A stretch of DNA of 64,000 nt, from assembly GCF_000233955.1 (NCBI RefSeq), contig NZ_JH376661.1, positions 62,001-126,000 on the forward strand, given 5' to 3'. Both the position numbers and the translations under genes were made by a program. This stretch comes from Paraprevotella clara YIT 11840 (GTDB taxonomy: Bacteria; Bacteroidota; Bacteroidia; Bacteroidales; Bacteroidaceae). Shown piece after piece: positions 1 through 9,065 of the stretch. The stretch's first letter is position 1. Each line of letters starts with the position of its first letter. Under the pieces are notes generated by a model. The model was not told where the DNA came from. It saw only the letters and a list, made by a program, of their open reading frames with translations, and did not search any database.

Positions 1-98
1 CCGAACTTCTCGCATACGGCATTCATCACTGCGACTCCTTGTTCCGAAATCTCGGGGCCTATGCCGTCGCCCGGCAATACGGCAATCTTTAAATCCAT
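1..98 (-). CDS. leuB: 3-isopropylmalate dehydrogenase, N-terminal fragment
   Basis: Only the first 32 or so codons are in the window; the gene continues past the left edge. The start codon is at 98 and the protein opens [17 protein letters not shown], the nucleotide-binding N-terminus of the isocitrate/isopropylmalate dehydrogenase family (LPGDGIGPE motif). It lies 31 bases downstream of cimA on the same strand and is the fifth gene of the leuA-leuC-leuD-cimA-leuB operon. The family oxidatively decarboxylates 3-isopropylmalate in leucine synthesis, and methylmalate in the citramalate route to isoleucine. Confidence 0.93.
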   Translation of the reverse strand, partial: MDLKIAVLPGDGIGPEISEQGVAVMNAVCEKF

Positions 99-129
99 AA
101 TATTCAGTTTATATTCGTTATTTCAATCA

Positions 130-1686
130 TCAAACATGACTCTCCAAGTCCTTATAATCTTCCTCGATGAGGTTCAGCAACTTCACCGTGGCCTTGATGG
201 CGGCTTCCGTCTGGTCGGCATCCAAGCCGCGCGTACGATATACCTTCCCGTTCCAGTTCCACGTAATGACGGCCTGCACCAAAGCATCCGTCCGACCACC
301 CGGCGGAATACTCACACTGTAATTGGCCAGCCACGGGAACTTCCGCGAAAGGCGGTTCTTATAAATATGGCGGGCAGCCCGCATGAATGCGTCGAACTGG
401 CCGTCACCGGAAGCATTCTCTTCGTACGCCTCCCCGTTGATTTCCAACTTTACTTGTGCCATCGGTTTCAGGCCGTACGCCGTGGTGACCATATAACTCA
501 ACAGACGGACATGCTCCTCCACGGTATCATGCTTCAGCACATCGGACACGATATAAGGCAAGTCCTCCTGCGTCACCAACTCTTTCTTATCGCCCAACTC
601 AATGATACGTTCCGTCACTTTGCGGGTCTGCTCGGGCGACAATTCCAAACCCAATTCCTCCAAGTTCTTGAGGATATTGGCCTTCCCGCTGTTTTTGCCC
701 AAGGCATACTCCCGCTTACGGCCGAAACGCTCGGGCAAAAGGTCGTTGCAATAAAGGTTGGCCTTGTTGTCTCCGTCGGCATGCACGCCGGCCACCTGCG
801 TAAACACACTCTCGCCCGTAATCGGACGGTTGGGCGGAATAGGGATGCCGGAATAGCTTTCCACCATCCGGCTCACTTCGTTCAACCGGCTTTCGTCGAT
901 ATCTGTCTGTGCATTGAACTGGTCTTTCAATATCGCCTGCACACTGGCCAACGGGGCATTCCCTGCCCGTTCGCCCAAGCCGTTGACCGAGGTATGGATA
1001 CCCCGGCAACCGCCCAACACGGCAGCCAGCACGTTGGAAATGGCCAAGTCGTAATCGTTATGGGCATGGAAGTCGAAGTGCAAGCCCGGATAGCGTTTCA
1101 CCATCTTGCGGATGTAACCCAACAAATCCAAAGGATTCAGGATGCCCAACGTATCCGGCAACATGAAACGCCGGATTTTCGTATCTTTCAAGGCATCCAT
1201 CAATGCAAAGACATAGTCCGGCGAATGCTTCATGCCATTGCTCCAGTCTTCCAGATAGACGTTTACGGCAATGCCCAGTTCTTCGGCATAATCCAAAGAA
1301 CGACGGATGTCGGCCACGTGCTGCTCCAACGTTTTCTTCAACTGGTTCGTACAATGGTTTTCCGAACCCTTACACAACAAATTGATGTTTTTACACCCGC
1401 AAGCATGAATCCAATCCAAAGAAGCGTGTCCGTCTACAAACCCCAAAACTTCCACCCGGTGGAGCCGCCCGGTCTGGCGCGCCCACTGGCAAATGCTACG
1501 CACCGCATCCACTTCCCCTTCGGAAACCCGGGCCGAAGCCACCTCTATGCGGTCCACGTTCAGGTCTTGCAACAGCGCACGGGCTATCATCAACTTTTCA
1601 TGTGGCACAAAACTTACGCCACTGGTTTGTTCCCCGTCGCGCAAGGTCGTGTCCATGATTTCTATCTTCACAGGATTCGCTTTCAT
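130..1686 (-). CDS. cimA: (R)-citramalate synthase (alpha-isopropylmalate synthase family)
   Basis: 518 residues. A DRE-TIM metallolyase barrel opens with [15 protein letters not shown] near residue 12; HAHNDYD carries the metal-binding histidines, and a C-terminal allosteric LeuA-type domain follows (about residues 370-518). Several stretches match the Leptospira interrogans CimA sequence as I remember it: LNVDRIEVASARVS, NVYLEDWSNG, FTQVAGVHADGD and PERFGRKREYALGK; length also agrees. That family condenses pyruvate with acetyl-CoA to citramalate, which LeuCD and LeuB convert to 2-oxobutyrate for isoleucine. It sits 5 bases after leuD and before leuB. It is often annotated as a second 2-isopropylmalate synthase; pyruvate specificity is inferred from the sequence match, not shown. 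Confidence 0.82.
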   Translation of the reverse strand: MKANPVKIEIMDTTLRDGEQTSGVSFVPHEKLMIARALLQDLNVDRIEVASARVSEGEVDAVRSICQWARQTGRLHRVEVLGFVDGHASLDWIHACGCKNINLLCKGSENHCTNQLKKTLEQHVADIRRSLDYAEELGIAVNVYLEDWSNGMKHSPDYVFALMDALKDTKIRRFMLPDTLGILNPLDLLGYIRKMVKRYPGLHFDFHAHNDYDLAISNVLAAVLGGCRGIHTSVNGLGERAGNAPLASVQAILKDQFNAQTDIDESRLNEVSRMVESYSGIPIPPNRPITGESVFTQVAGVHADGDNKANLYCNDLLPERFGRKREYALGKNSGKANILKNLEELGLELSPEQTRKVTERIIELGDKKELVTQEDLPYIVSDVLKHDTVEEHVRLLSYMVTTAYGLKPMAQVKLEINGEAYEENASGDGQFDAFMRAARHIYKNRLSRKFPWLANYSVSIPPGGRTDALVQAVITWNWNGKVYRTRGLDADQTEAAIKATVKLLNLIEEDYKDLESHV

Positions 1687-1691
1687 CCTTA

Positions 1692-2288
1692 TCAGGCGTT
1701 ACGACGCTCCCAATCCTCTATCTTTCCTTTGTTTTCCAACAGGAAGTCGATGTCGTCGAGCGCATTCATCAAACAATATTTCTTGTATCCGTTGATTTCG
1801 AACTTCTCACTGCGCCCCGTGGCTTTATTGGTCACCGTCTGGTTCGGCAAATCCACCTCTACCTGCATCTTCGGGTCGGCTTCGATGGAAGCAAACAATT
1901 CGGCCAGAAAATCCTCGCTGACCACCACAGGCAACACAAAGTTGTTCAATTCGTTGTTCTTGTGGATGTCGGCAAAGAAACTGCTGATAACGACCCGGAA
2001 ACCGTAACCGGCTATCGCCCAAGCCGCATGTTCGCGACTGGAACCGCTACCGAAGTTCTTCCCGGCCACAAGAATCTCTCCCCCGTAAGTAGGGTTATTC
2101 AATACAAAATCCTTGTTCACCGTCCCATCGGCATTGTAACGCCAGTCGCGGAACAGGTTTTCGCCGAAAAAGCTCTCTTCTCTTGTCGTGGCTTTCAAGA
2201 AGCGTGCCGGAATAATCTGGTCGGTATCCACATTCTCCAAAGGAAGAGGCACACATGTACTTGTTATGATATTGAATTTCTGTTTCAT
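1692..2288 (-). CDS. leuD: 3-isopropylmalate dehydratase, small subunit
   Basis: 198 residues, normal for LeuD. The swivelling-domain signatures are visible: VDTDQIIPARFLK near residue 20 and FGSGSSREHAAWA near residue 80. The subunit joins LeuC to form the [4Fe-4S] isomerase that interconverts 2- and 3-isopropylmalate, and in the citramalate route converts citramalate to methylmalate. It starts 7 bases after the leuC stop and ends 5 bases before cimA, so the operon is tightly packed and probably translationally coupled. Confidence 0.96.
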   Translation of the reverse strand: MKQKFNIITSTCVPLPLENVDTDQIIPARFLKATTREESFFGENLFRDWRYNADGTVNKDFVLNNPTYGGEILVAGKNFGSGSSREHAAWAIAGYGFRVVISSFFADIHKNNELNNFVLPVVVSEDFLAELFASIEADPKMQVEVDLPNQTVTNKATGRSEKFEINGYKKYCLMNALDDIDFLLENKGKIEDWERRNA

Positions 2289-2295
2289 AGCTCTA

Positions 2296-3693
2296 TTACA
2301 TTAATGTTCGCGGATCGGTTATCACTCCTGTCACGGCTGCGGCTGCGGCCACCAACGGACTGGCCAACACCGTACGCGCACCGGGACCTTGACGTCCTTC
2401 AAAATTACGGTTGGAAGTAGACACGGACAATTTCCCTGCCGGAATCTTGTCATCGTTCATAGCCAAACAGGCTGAACAGCCGGGCTGACGGAGCGCAAAG
2501 CCTGCTTCCTCAAACACCTTGTCCAAACCTTCGGCCTTAATCTGGTCGGCCACCATCCATGAACCGGGCACCAACCACGCTACCACATGGTCTGCCTTCT
2601 TACGTCCTTTCACAATGGAAGCAAAAGCGCGGAAATCCTCGATGCGCCCGTTGGTACATGCCCCGAGGAATACATAATCCACCGGTTTGCCCAACAGCTT
2701 CTCGCCCGGTTGGAAACCCATATAGTCCAAGGACTTCAGGTATGACACCCGCCCGGCTTCAGGCACCGTGTCTATCGCCGGTACACTTTCCGTAATGCCG
2801 ATGCCCATACCCGGATTCGTCCCGTATGTGATACGGGGTTCAATGTCCGCCGCATTGAAGGTCAGTTCTTTGTCAAACACGGCATCTTCCCCACTCTTCA
2901 AGGTCTTCCAGTAGGCCACGGCTTTGTCCCAAGCTTCGCCCTTCGGAGCATATTCGCGCCCTTTGATGTACTCGAAAGTCACCTCGTCCGGAGCAATGAA
3001 GCCGCCACGGGCACCCATTTCAATAGAAAGGTTACACAGCGTCAAACGTCCTTCCATGGACAAATTACGCACTACGGAACCAGCATATTCCACAAAATAA
3101 CCGGTAGCCCCCGAAGTCGTCAACTGCGACATCAGATAAAGCGCCACGTCTTTGGCTGTCACTCCCTTCCCCAATTCGCCTTCCACATTAATGCGCATGG
3201 ATTTGGGCTTTTGCTGCAAGATGCACTGGGATGCCATCACCATCTCCACTTCAGACGTTCCGATGCCGAAAGCCACGGCTCCCATGGCTCCATGTGTAGA
3301 CGTGTGGGAATCGCCGCACACAATCGTCATGCCGGGCAACGAGAGGCCGCGCTCCGGCCCCACCACATGGATGATACCGTTCTTCGGGTTCATCATGCCG
3401 AAGTGGGTCAAACCGAAATCGGCCGCATTCTTGGCCAACGTGTCCACCTGTGTCTTGCTGACAGGATCCTCTATCGGCTTATCTTGGTCGTGCGTCGGAG
3501 TATTATGGTCCGGCATACAATAAATATGGTCGGGACGGAAACATTTCAAGCCTCGGGCACGCATGCCGGCGAAAGCCTGCGGACTGGTCACCTCATGACA
3601 GTAAAGCCTGTCGATGTACAGTTGTTGCGGCCCGTCTTCCACGTACTGTACGACGTGTTTATCCCAAATTTTGTCAAACAGAGTATTTGCCAT
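2296..3693 (-). CDS. leuC: 3-isopropylmalate dehydratase, large subunit
   Basis: 465 residues, aconitase superfamily. [13 protein letters not shown] (near residue 130) and the iron-sulfur cysteine motifs GACTNGR and PGCSACL (C-terminal half) supply the three cluster ligands expected of LeuC. The N-terminus begins at [15 protein letters not shown], a standard LeuC start. It lies 15 bases downstream of leuA in the leu operon and forms the dehydratase with LeuD. Confidence 0.97.
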   Translation of the reverse strand: MANTLFDKIWDKHVVQYVEDGPQQLYIDRLYCHEVTSPQAFAGMRARGLKCFRPDHIYCMPDHNTPTHDQDKPIEDPVSKTQVDTLAKNAADFGLTHFGMMNPKNGIIHVVGPERGLSLPGMTIVCGDSHTSTHGAMGAVAFGIGTSEVEMVMASQCILQQKPKSMRINVEGELGKGVTAKDVALYLMSQLTTSGATGYFVEYAGSVVRNLSMEGRLTLCNLSIEMGARGGFIAPDEVTFEYIKGREYAPKGEAWDKAVAYWKTLKSGEDAVFDKELTFNAADIEPRITYGTNPGMGIGITESVPAIDTVPEAGRVSYLKSLDYMGFQPGEKLLGKPVDYVFLGACTNGRIEDFRAFASIVKGRKKADHVVAWLVPGSWMVADQIKAEGLDKVFEEAGFALRQPGCSACLAMNDDKIPAGKLSVSTSNRNFEGRQGPGARTVLASPLVAAAAAVTGVITDPRTLM

Positions 3694-3708
3694 TGTCGTC
3701 TTGGATAT

Positions 3709-5211
3709 TTATTTTTTAAATTTGTTGATACAATCAATATAAGCTTCCACGGAAGCCGTCACGATATCGGTATTGGCTCCGAATCCGTAATACACATGTC
3801 CATCGTATTCCACTTGCATGTGCACCTTGCCCACATCGTCCGACCCTTTGCTGATGGCCTGTATGGTGAATTCTTTCAGCACCATCTGACGTTTGATGAT
3901 GTTCTTCAATGCCGATATGGCGGCATCCACAGGACCATTTCCGCTGGCCGAGGCTTCGAACTTCTCACCGGCGATGTCCAATCCGATACAAGCCACAGAC
4001 TTGACACCCATTCCCGTAGTGACTTGCAAATAGTCGAGTTTCACGGCATGGGCGGCAGCACGGTCGGCACCGGCCAACATCAGGATATCGTCGTCGTTCA
4101 CTTCTTTCTTCTTGTCGGCCAACTTCAGGAATTCCTGATAAGTCACGTCGAGACGTTCGCCCTCCATTTCCACGCCCAACACGCTCAAACGGTGTTTCAA
4201 AGCCGCCCGTCCGCTACGTGCGGTCAAAACGATGGCATTGTCATCAATACCCACATCCTTGGGATCCATGATTTCGTAGGTCTGCACATTCTTCAGTACA
4301 CCGTCCTGATGGATTCCGCTGGAATGGGCGAAGGCATTACGTCCCACGATGGCCTTGTTGGGCTGTACCGGCATGTTCATCAAGCTGGACACCAAACGGC
4401 TCGTAGGATATATCTTTTGCGTATTGATATTGGTATCGATGCCGATTCCTTTATGGCATTTAAGAATCATGGCCACTTCTTCGAGAGAGGTATTCCCCGC
4501 ACGCTCACCGATACCGTTAATGGTGACTTCCGCCTGGCGGGCACCGTTCATGATTCCCGCAATCGTATTGGCAGTAGCCATGCCCAGGTCATTATGGCAA
4601 TGTGTGGACAAGATAGCCTTGCCGGCCGAAAGACCGTCCACATGTTCCATCAGATATTTGATTTTGGCCCCGAACTCCTGAGGCAAGCAATATCCCGTCG
4701 TGTCGGGAATGTTCACCACCGTCGCACCGGCCTTTACCACGGCATCCACCACACGGGCCAGATATTCATTGTCCGTACGCCCTGCATCCTCGGCATAGAA
4801 CTCCACGTCCTCCACATAACGTTTGGCATACTTCACGGCAGCCACGGCACGCTCGATGATTTCCTCACGGTTGGAATTGAACTTATATTTAATATGGGAA
4901 TCCGAAGTCCCTATGCCGGTATGTATCCGCTTGTGTTTGGCAGCCTGCAGAGCCTCGGCTGCCACATCGATATCTTTCTGCACCGCACGGGTCAACGCGC
5001 AAATCGTAGGCCATGTCACTGCCTTTGAAATTTCTATCACCGAATTGAAATCACCGGGACTGGATACCGGGAAACCGGCCTCTATCACGTCCACTCCAAG
5101 TGCCTCCAACTGGCGTGCCACCTGAATTTTCTCCACCGTGTTCAACTGGCAGCCGGGAACTTGTTCCCCGTCGCGTAAGGTCGTATCAAAAATAAATAAT
5201 CTGTCGCTCAT
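3709..5211 (-). CDS. leuA: 2-isopropylmalate synthase
   Basis: 500 residues. The catalytic barrel begins [13 protein letters not shown] near residue 8 and contains HCHNDLGMA (metal ligands) and NGIGERAGN; the C-terminal LeuA dimer/regulatory domain follows from about residue 370. It condenses 2-oxoisovalerate with acetyl-CoA, the committed step of leucine synthesis, and is normally inhibited by leucine through the C-terminal domain. It is the first structural gene of the operon and starts about 23 bases beyond the U-tract of the attenuator terminator, so its transcription should depend on terminator read-through. Confidence 0.96.
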   Translation of the reverse strand: MSDRLFIFDTTLRDGEQVPGCQLNTVEKIQVARQLEALGVDVIEAGFPVSSPGDFNSVIEISKAVTWPTICALTRAVQKDIDVAAEALQAAKHKRIHTGIGTSDSHIKYKFNSNREEIIERAVAAVKYAKRYVEDVEFYAEDAGRTDNEYLARVVDAVVKAGATVVNIPDTTGYCLPQEFGAKIKYLMEHVDGLSAGKAILSTHCHNDLGMATANTIAGIMNGARQAEVTINGIGERAGNTSLEEVAMILKCHKGIGIDTNINTQKIYPTSRLVSSLMNMPVQPNKAIVGRNAFAHSSGIHQDGVLKNVQTYEIMDPKDVGIDDNAIVLTARSGRAALKHRLSVLGVEMEGERLDVTYQEFLKLADKKKEVNDDDILMLAGADRAAAHAVKLDYLQVTTGMGVKSVACIGLDIAGEKFEASASGNGPVDAAISALKNIIKRQMVLKEFTIQAISKGSDDVGKVHMQVEYDGHVYYGFGANTDIVTASVEAYIDCINKFKK

Positions 5212-5233
5212 ATCTTTTCGTTTTATAATCTAC

Positions 5234-5271
5234 TAAAAAAGAAGCCTTTCTCACCGGGAAGTGGGAAAGGC
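5234..5271 (-). terminator. Attenuator terminator in front of leuA
   Basis: On the minus strand GCCTTTCCCAC pairs with GTGAGAAAGGC across a short TTCCCG loop (one C-A mismatch), followed by TTCTTTTTT. It is a strong intrinsic terminator lying between the leader peptide stop (5295) and the leuA start (5211), which is the arrangement of an amino acid operon attenuator. Confidence 0.88.
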
Positions 5272-5294
5272 CTTGTATATTTTGCACACTACAA

Positions 5295-5372
5295 CTACGC
5301 ACAGACCACACTTCCCACTACAAAACGCAGTCGAATATCCAACATGGCCAATAATGTAATCGTCGTGCTCAT
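5295..5372 (-). CDS. leu/ile operon leader peptide (25 residues)
   Basis: A 25-codon reading frame starts at 5372 behind an AAGGAAGAAG ribosome binding site and stops at 5295, just upstream of the attenuator. It has four Leu, two Ile and four Val codons; Leu and Ile fill the first half (the run ITLLAMLDIRL) and Val the second (VVGSVV). Composition, size and position are those of a leader peptide that measures charged branched-chain tRNAs by ribosome stalling. A longer in-frame version can be read from 5495, but it would begin upstream of the promoter, so the short form is preferred. The product itself is probably not functional. Confidence 0.82.
   Translation of the reverse strand: MSTTITLLAMLDIRLRFVVGSVVCA
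5309..5319 (-). promoter_or_regulatory. Antiterminator segment inside the leader peptide gene
   Basis: The minus-strand word AGTGGGAAGTG overlaps the Val codons of the leader peptide. GGGAAGTG is an exact 8-base complement of CACTTCCC, and AGTGGGAA of TTCCCACT, both inside the 5' arm and loop of the attenuator. Pairing here would prevent the terminator. A ribosome stalled on the upstream Leu/Ile codons would leave this segment free; one reaching the stop codon would cover it and let the terminator form. Confidence 0.72.
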
Positions 5373-5400
5373 CGCTTCTTCCTTTTTTATTATTCGACTG

Positions 5401-5432
5401 CAAAGATAAAAGGATTTATCGACCCAAACAAA
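5401..5432 (-). promoter_or_regulatory. Promoter of the leu operon
   Basis: On the minus strand TATCTTTG (5401-5408) is a perfect TAnnTTTG -7 element, and TTTG (5429-5432) lies 20 bases upstream as the -33 element. Transcription would start roughly 20 bases before the leader peptide start codon. Confidence 0.8.
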
Positions 5433-5633
5433 TAAATTAAAAGAAAAATCGACATTAAACTGTGATATTATCATTTCGCGAAGAGCTAAAACCAATAGTC
5501 TTCACCCATAACCCATCAATATTACCGGACTTGTTCCGGTTTATTTTGCAAAAAATACATTTTTGCCCCAAAAGAATACCTGAAACGAACGTCCTTAAAA
5601 TAAAGAAACTTCAAACAGACTCGATAATAACAT

Positions 5634-5671
5634 ATACGGAAGGATACCCCCAAACGGTAATCCTTCCGTAT
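5634..5671 (-). terminator. Hairpin terminator after the GH115 gene
   Basis: A perfect 12-base inverted repeat (ATACGGAAGGAT / ATCCTTCCGTAT) begins 11 bases past the stop of the GH115 gene. The following T-run on the minus strand is weak (ATGTTATTATC), so termination efficiency is uncertain; the stem is symmetric and could act on both strands. Confidence 0.6.
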
Positions 5672-5682
5672 ATGCCATGCCT

Positions 5683-8280
5683 TTACCGGTGTAAAACCCT
5701 CTTGCACGGCGATTCATCCATAAAGAGGTAACTCTTCTGATATCCGCCGCAATCCACTACGATCTTTTCAAACACGATTCCCGGATCTAAAGGTTTAAGG
5801 GTAAGCAACTGCATCCCGTCCGTAGATGGAGGCACGGTAAGCTTCACGGTCTTCTCTACCACGCGGCGGGCCACCGTCGGATAAAACACGCTGTATACGT
5901 TCTCCGACTCTTCATTCAAATCGGCATTGAAATTGACCACCGTCTCTTTTCCCCCATCAAAACCGACGGTATATTCGTGGCCTTTCACATCATGAAAAGC
6001 CAGCGTGGACTTGACTACTACATGTACGTTGACTTCCGACACATTTTCCGGAAGAGCCATCTTGTAAGTCAGCGACGCGCCTTCCACGCCCCCAGTGTAA
6101 GGCATCAATGCCACACCGCTCAACGTACGTCCCAAATAAGGAATGACCTTCCAATCGGCTGATGCCGAAGGATTTGCCTCGAAATAATGCTCGGCCTCCA
6201 TAGACACCACGCCATACTTGCCCGTAAAGACATAGCCTCCCTTTTGTCGTTCGGGATTCTCTATCCGGAATACTTCCGGCATGATATTGGCACGGAAGTT
6301 ATCATTCCATGAGGTATATCCGATATGTTTCTGCGCCATCATGTTTTTCCATTTTCCCCCGGACATCACATTATTGTAGTCATCGCATAACAAAGAGTCA
6401 AACTTAAATGTCTGCACCACCTTATCCGCCCAAAAGTTAGCTTGCGGATTGTTCTCCTTATATAACTTATGGTTCATAGCCTGCGCATAATACATCTCAT
6501 AAAGATTAGCCATGGCTTGCACCGGGAAAAGAATCAACTGCTTGTAAGCATCATGATACTCCTGCGGCAAAGACAGATATTGGCGAAGCGCATCGGCCTC
6601 CAACTTACGGTATTCATCGGCCACCTGTTTCCACTCGCCGGTTTCTATATTATAAGTATGGCGGTCCAACATTTCCGGAGTCACACGCCCATTGTATTTG
6701 CTATAAAGGTTGAGAATACGCGCAGCTTCATCAGCCTGTTCTTCTCCAAACTGTCGGGCACAAAAACCACGCGGATGCTCCAGCAGGTTATCTGCCGTAT
6801 ACCGTTTCGGATTCCAAGCCATATCCAAAAACAAAGTAACGGGATACTCCATGGGTTTCAAATCACCCACATTAAGAATCCATAATTTATCCACACCGTA
6901 ATCATACGTCAACTGCAACTGCTCCCACATGTTCTGTATGGGAGTCACATTCAACCATTTTGAATTTCTCGGCGCACCGACATAATCCACATGATAATAC
7001 ATGCCCCAGCCTCCGGAACGTTTGCGTTCTTCCGCATTGGGCAGACGACGTACATTTCCCCAATTATCATCACAAAGCAACATGATTACATCATCCGGTA
7101 CGCGCAACCCCATATCATAAAAGCGTTGTACCTCTTTATATATGGCCCACACCTGAGGCCGCTCATCGGCGGGCTTGCCAGTCACGTCCTTTATGATTCT
7201 ACGCTGGTTCTTGATTACTTTCTTGAGCAAATTCATATTGTATTCGTCACGGTTGACATACTCATGGTCTGCACCTTCTTTTCCGCCCATCGGTGCATCA
7301 CCGTCGCCACGCATGCCGATGGTAATCAAGTCTTCGGTATCTTTCACTCGTTCTATTCCTTCACGGAAAAAACGATCGAGCACTTTTTGATTGGTCGCAT
7401 AATCCCATACTCCGTACTGTTTCCGTTTGCGCGCCCACTCCTGATGGTTACGCGCCATCGGTTCATGATGGGAAGTTCCCATTATAATTCCCATAGCATG
7501 AGCCGTCTTGCTGTTTTCGGGATCATCCGCATAAAAGCTCCAAGCCCACATGGCCGGCCACATGAAGTTTCCTCGCAAGCGAAGAATCAACTCGAAAACG
7601 CGGGCATAAAAACGGTGGTCTCCATAATTGGTTCCATAGGTATGCTTTACCCATCCCGTAAGACAAGGAGCTTCATCGTTCAGAAATATACCCCGGTATT
7701 TTACGGCCGGTTCACCGGCAGTGTATTCACCACGCCGAATATACAAGTCCTTACGTTGAACCACGGGCACATCCGCCCAATCATACCAGGGGGACACCCC
7801 TATCTGTTCTGAAAGCTCATATATGCCATAAATCGTTCCCCGCTTATCACTACCGATAACGACCCATGCCTCGTCTACTCCATCAAAAGGACGAGAAACT
7901 GCTTTCATCAAGTATTTCTCACGTTTACCTTTCAATGAGGTGATATCTATTTTCTTTGCCTTTACGAGTTCCTTGATAAATCGGCTCTCCAAAGAACCGG
8001 CCACGATCAAACGCGGCCCCCTCACGGAGTGGAGAAGTTCGGCTTGCCTTCCCGTCACTTTACGAAAATCATCTTGTAAGTTTTTCGCAGCAATGACAAT
8101 CCCGACGTCATCTTTTTCATCCAACAATATTGGAGTAGCCTTACCGCCCTCAATCAACGTAAAACAATCAGCGGCAGGCTGCTCAAAAGTAATCCCTTTG
8201 TTGTCGATAGCCCAAGCTGAACCTATCAGCCCACTCACCACCAATAATACCATTAACATTCTTCTTTTCCGCATAACCAT
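5683..8280 (-). CDS. Secreted GH115 xylan alpha-glucuronidase
   Basis: 865 residues with an N-terminal signal peptide (about residues 8-25, MLMVLLVVSGLIGSAWA). The sequence follows family GH115: YRGIFLNDEAPCLTGW near residue 195, RGNFMWPAMW, GMRGDGDAPM and LWILNVGDLKPMEYP. The aspartates and asparagine of the last two correspond, from memory, to the active-site Asp332 and Asn462 of BtGH115A. A C-terminal beta domain follows from about residue 690. The family removes 4-O-methyl-glucuronic or glucuronic acid side chains from xylan or arabinogalactan. The gene stands alone, with no SusC/D pair in the window. The start could be two codons later, at MRKRR. Confidence 0.9.
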   Translation of the reverse strand: MVMRKRRMLMVLLVVSGLIGSAWAIDNKGITFEQPAADCFTLIEGGKATPILLDEKDDVGIVIAAKNLQDDFRKVTGRQAELLHSVRGPRLIVAGSLESRFIKELVKAKKIDITSLKGKREKYLMKAVSRPFDGVDEAWVVIGSDKRGTIYGIYELSEQIGVSPWYDWADVPVVQRKDLYIRRGEYTAGEPAVKYRGIFLNDEAPCLTGWVKHTYGTNYGDHRFYARVFELILRLRGNFMWPAMWAWSFYADDPENSKTAHAMGIIMGTSHHEPMARNHQEWARKRKQYGVWDYATNQKVLDRFFREGIERVKDTEDLITIGMRGDGDAPMGGKEGADHEYVNRDEYNMNLLKKVIKNQRRIIKDVTGKPADERPQVWAIYKEVQRFYDMGLRVPDDVIMLLCDDNWGNVRRLPNAEERKRSGGWGMYYHVDYVGAPRNSKWLNVTPIQNMWEQLQLTYDYGVDKLWILNVGDLKPMEYPVTLFLDMAWNPKRYTADNLLEHPRGFCARQFGEEQADEAARILNLYSKYNGRVTPEMLDRHTYNIETGEWKQVADEYRKLEADALRQYLSLPQEYHDAYKQLILFPVQAMANLYEMYYAQAMNHKLYKENNPQANFWADKVVQTFKFDSLLCDDYNNVMSGGKWKNMMAQKHIGYTSWNDNFRANIMPEVFRIENPERQKGGYVFTGKYGVVSMEAEHYFEANPSASADWKVIPYLGRTLSGVALMPYTGGVEGASLTYKMALPENVSEVNVHVVVKSTLAFHDVKGHEYTVGFDGGKETVVNFNADLNEESENVYSVFYPTVARRVVEKTVKLTVPPSTDGMQLLTLKPLDPGIVFEKIVVDCGGYQKSYLFMDESPCKRVLHR

Positions 8281-8904
8281 AAAATCTTATTTGTTTTCAA
8301 TCATATTGCAATCTTTCCCGCAAAAAATTCATTGCAAAGAAACAAACAAAAAACAGAAACCTCATAAAATAAGTATTGCGAATATTTTAGCGTATGTAAC
8401 ATCCATCACTTTTTCCTTCAAAAAACAATTCCATATACTAAGGTTACAATGAATATACATTCTTCACTTACATAGAACCGGATAATGGAATAAATGTCTG
8501 AATATAAGACAAGAACAGGATATATCGGTAGCTCTGGAAAAAAGGAAGGAATGTAACATCAGGTTACAAATTCAAAAACAAAATCAGATTATACTAAAAA
8601 AACAATACAGTATTCATTCAAACCATCATATAACCATTCTCTTTAAACAGAGATAGTAAATGCTTATCATCTCATTCCGTTCAGTAAAATCCCCGAATCA
8701 TGTTTCCTCTTTCATCTATCCCGAGAACGTACTAATATACAAAAAGCCCCTGAAGGATGGAGAAAGTTCACCTTTCAGCAACCCTTCAGCCGTCTTTCAG
8801 CCAGACTGCAAGCATACTCCTGAACGATATTCTCCACTCCCCGTAATACGCACTCTATCCCGTCAAACAACGGGCCAACAGCCCAGATAGTGGAAAAATA
8901 CGAA
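8281..8904. other. Gene-free intergenic region
   Basis: About 620 bases of AT-rich DNA between the GH115 start and the terminator of the 1810-residue gene. I found no convincing reading frame, RNA gene or promoter of the TTTG/TAnnTTTG type. A 76-codon plus-strand frame at 8660-8890 lacks any recognisable feature. The promoter of the GH115 gene must lie at the left end, but no good match is visible. Confidence 0.5.
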
Positions 8905-8957
8905 GAAAAAATAAAAAAGAGTCATGGTTCCTCAAAACCGAGGTTAACATGACTCTT
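8905..8957 (-). terminator. Intrinsic terminator after the 1810-residue gene
   Basis: On the minus strand AAGAGTCATG pairs with CATGACTCTT, with an inner CCTC/GAGG stem, followed by a T-rich tract (TTTTTTATTTTTTC). It begins about 108 bases after the stop codon at 9066. Confidence 0.85.
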
Positions 8958-9065
8958 CTATATCTTCAGTTATAACATATAACCTTCTCCGGTTTTCATT
9001 TCAGTTTGGACATAACCGATTCTTATTCAAATCAAGAAAGAGTCCCCCAAAAAAACGAAAAACTT

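Noticed and set aside
61-2007. A 648-codon plus-strand frame opposite cimA and leuD
   Set aside because: Shadow of the leu operon genes; its composition is unlike a natural protein and there is no start signal.
3211-5028. A 605-codon plus-strand reading frame opposite leuC and leuA
   Set aside because: It is antisense to two clear genes, has no ribosome binding site or protein similarity, and arises from codon bias of the real genes.
5295-5495. A 66-codon version of the leader peptide frame
   Set aside because: It would start upstream of the mapped-style promoter elements (5401-5432); the 25-codon form has a good ribosome binding site.
8660-8890. A 76-codon plus-strand frame
   Set aside because: No ribosome binding site, no hydrophobic or domain pattern and no neighbours to support it.
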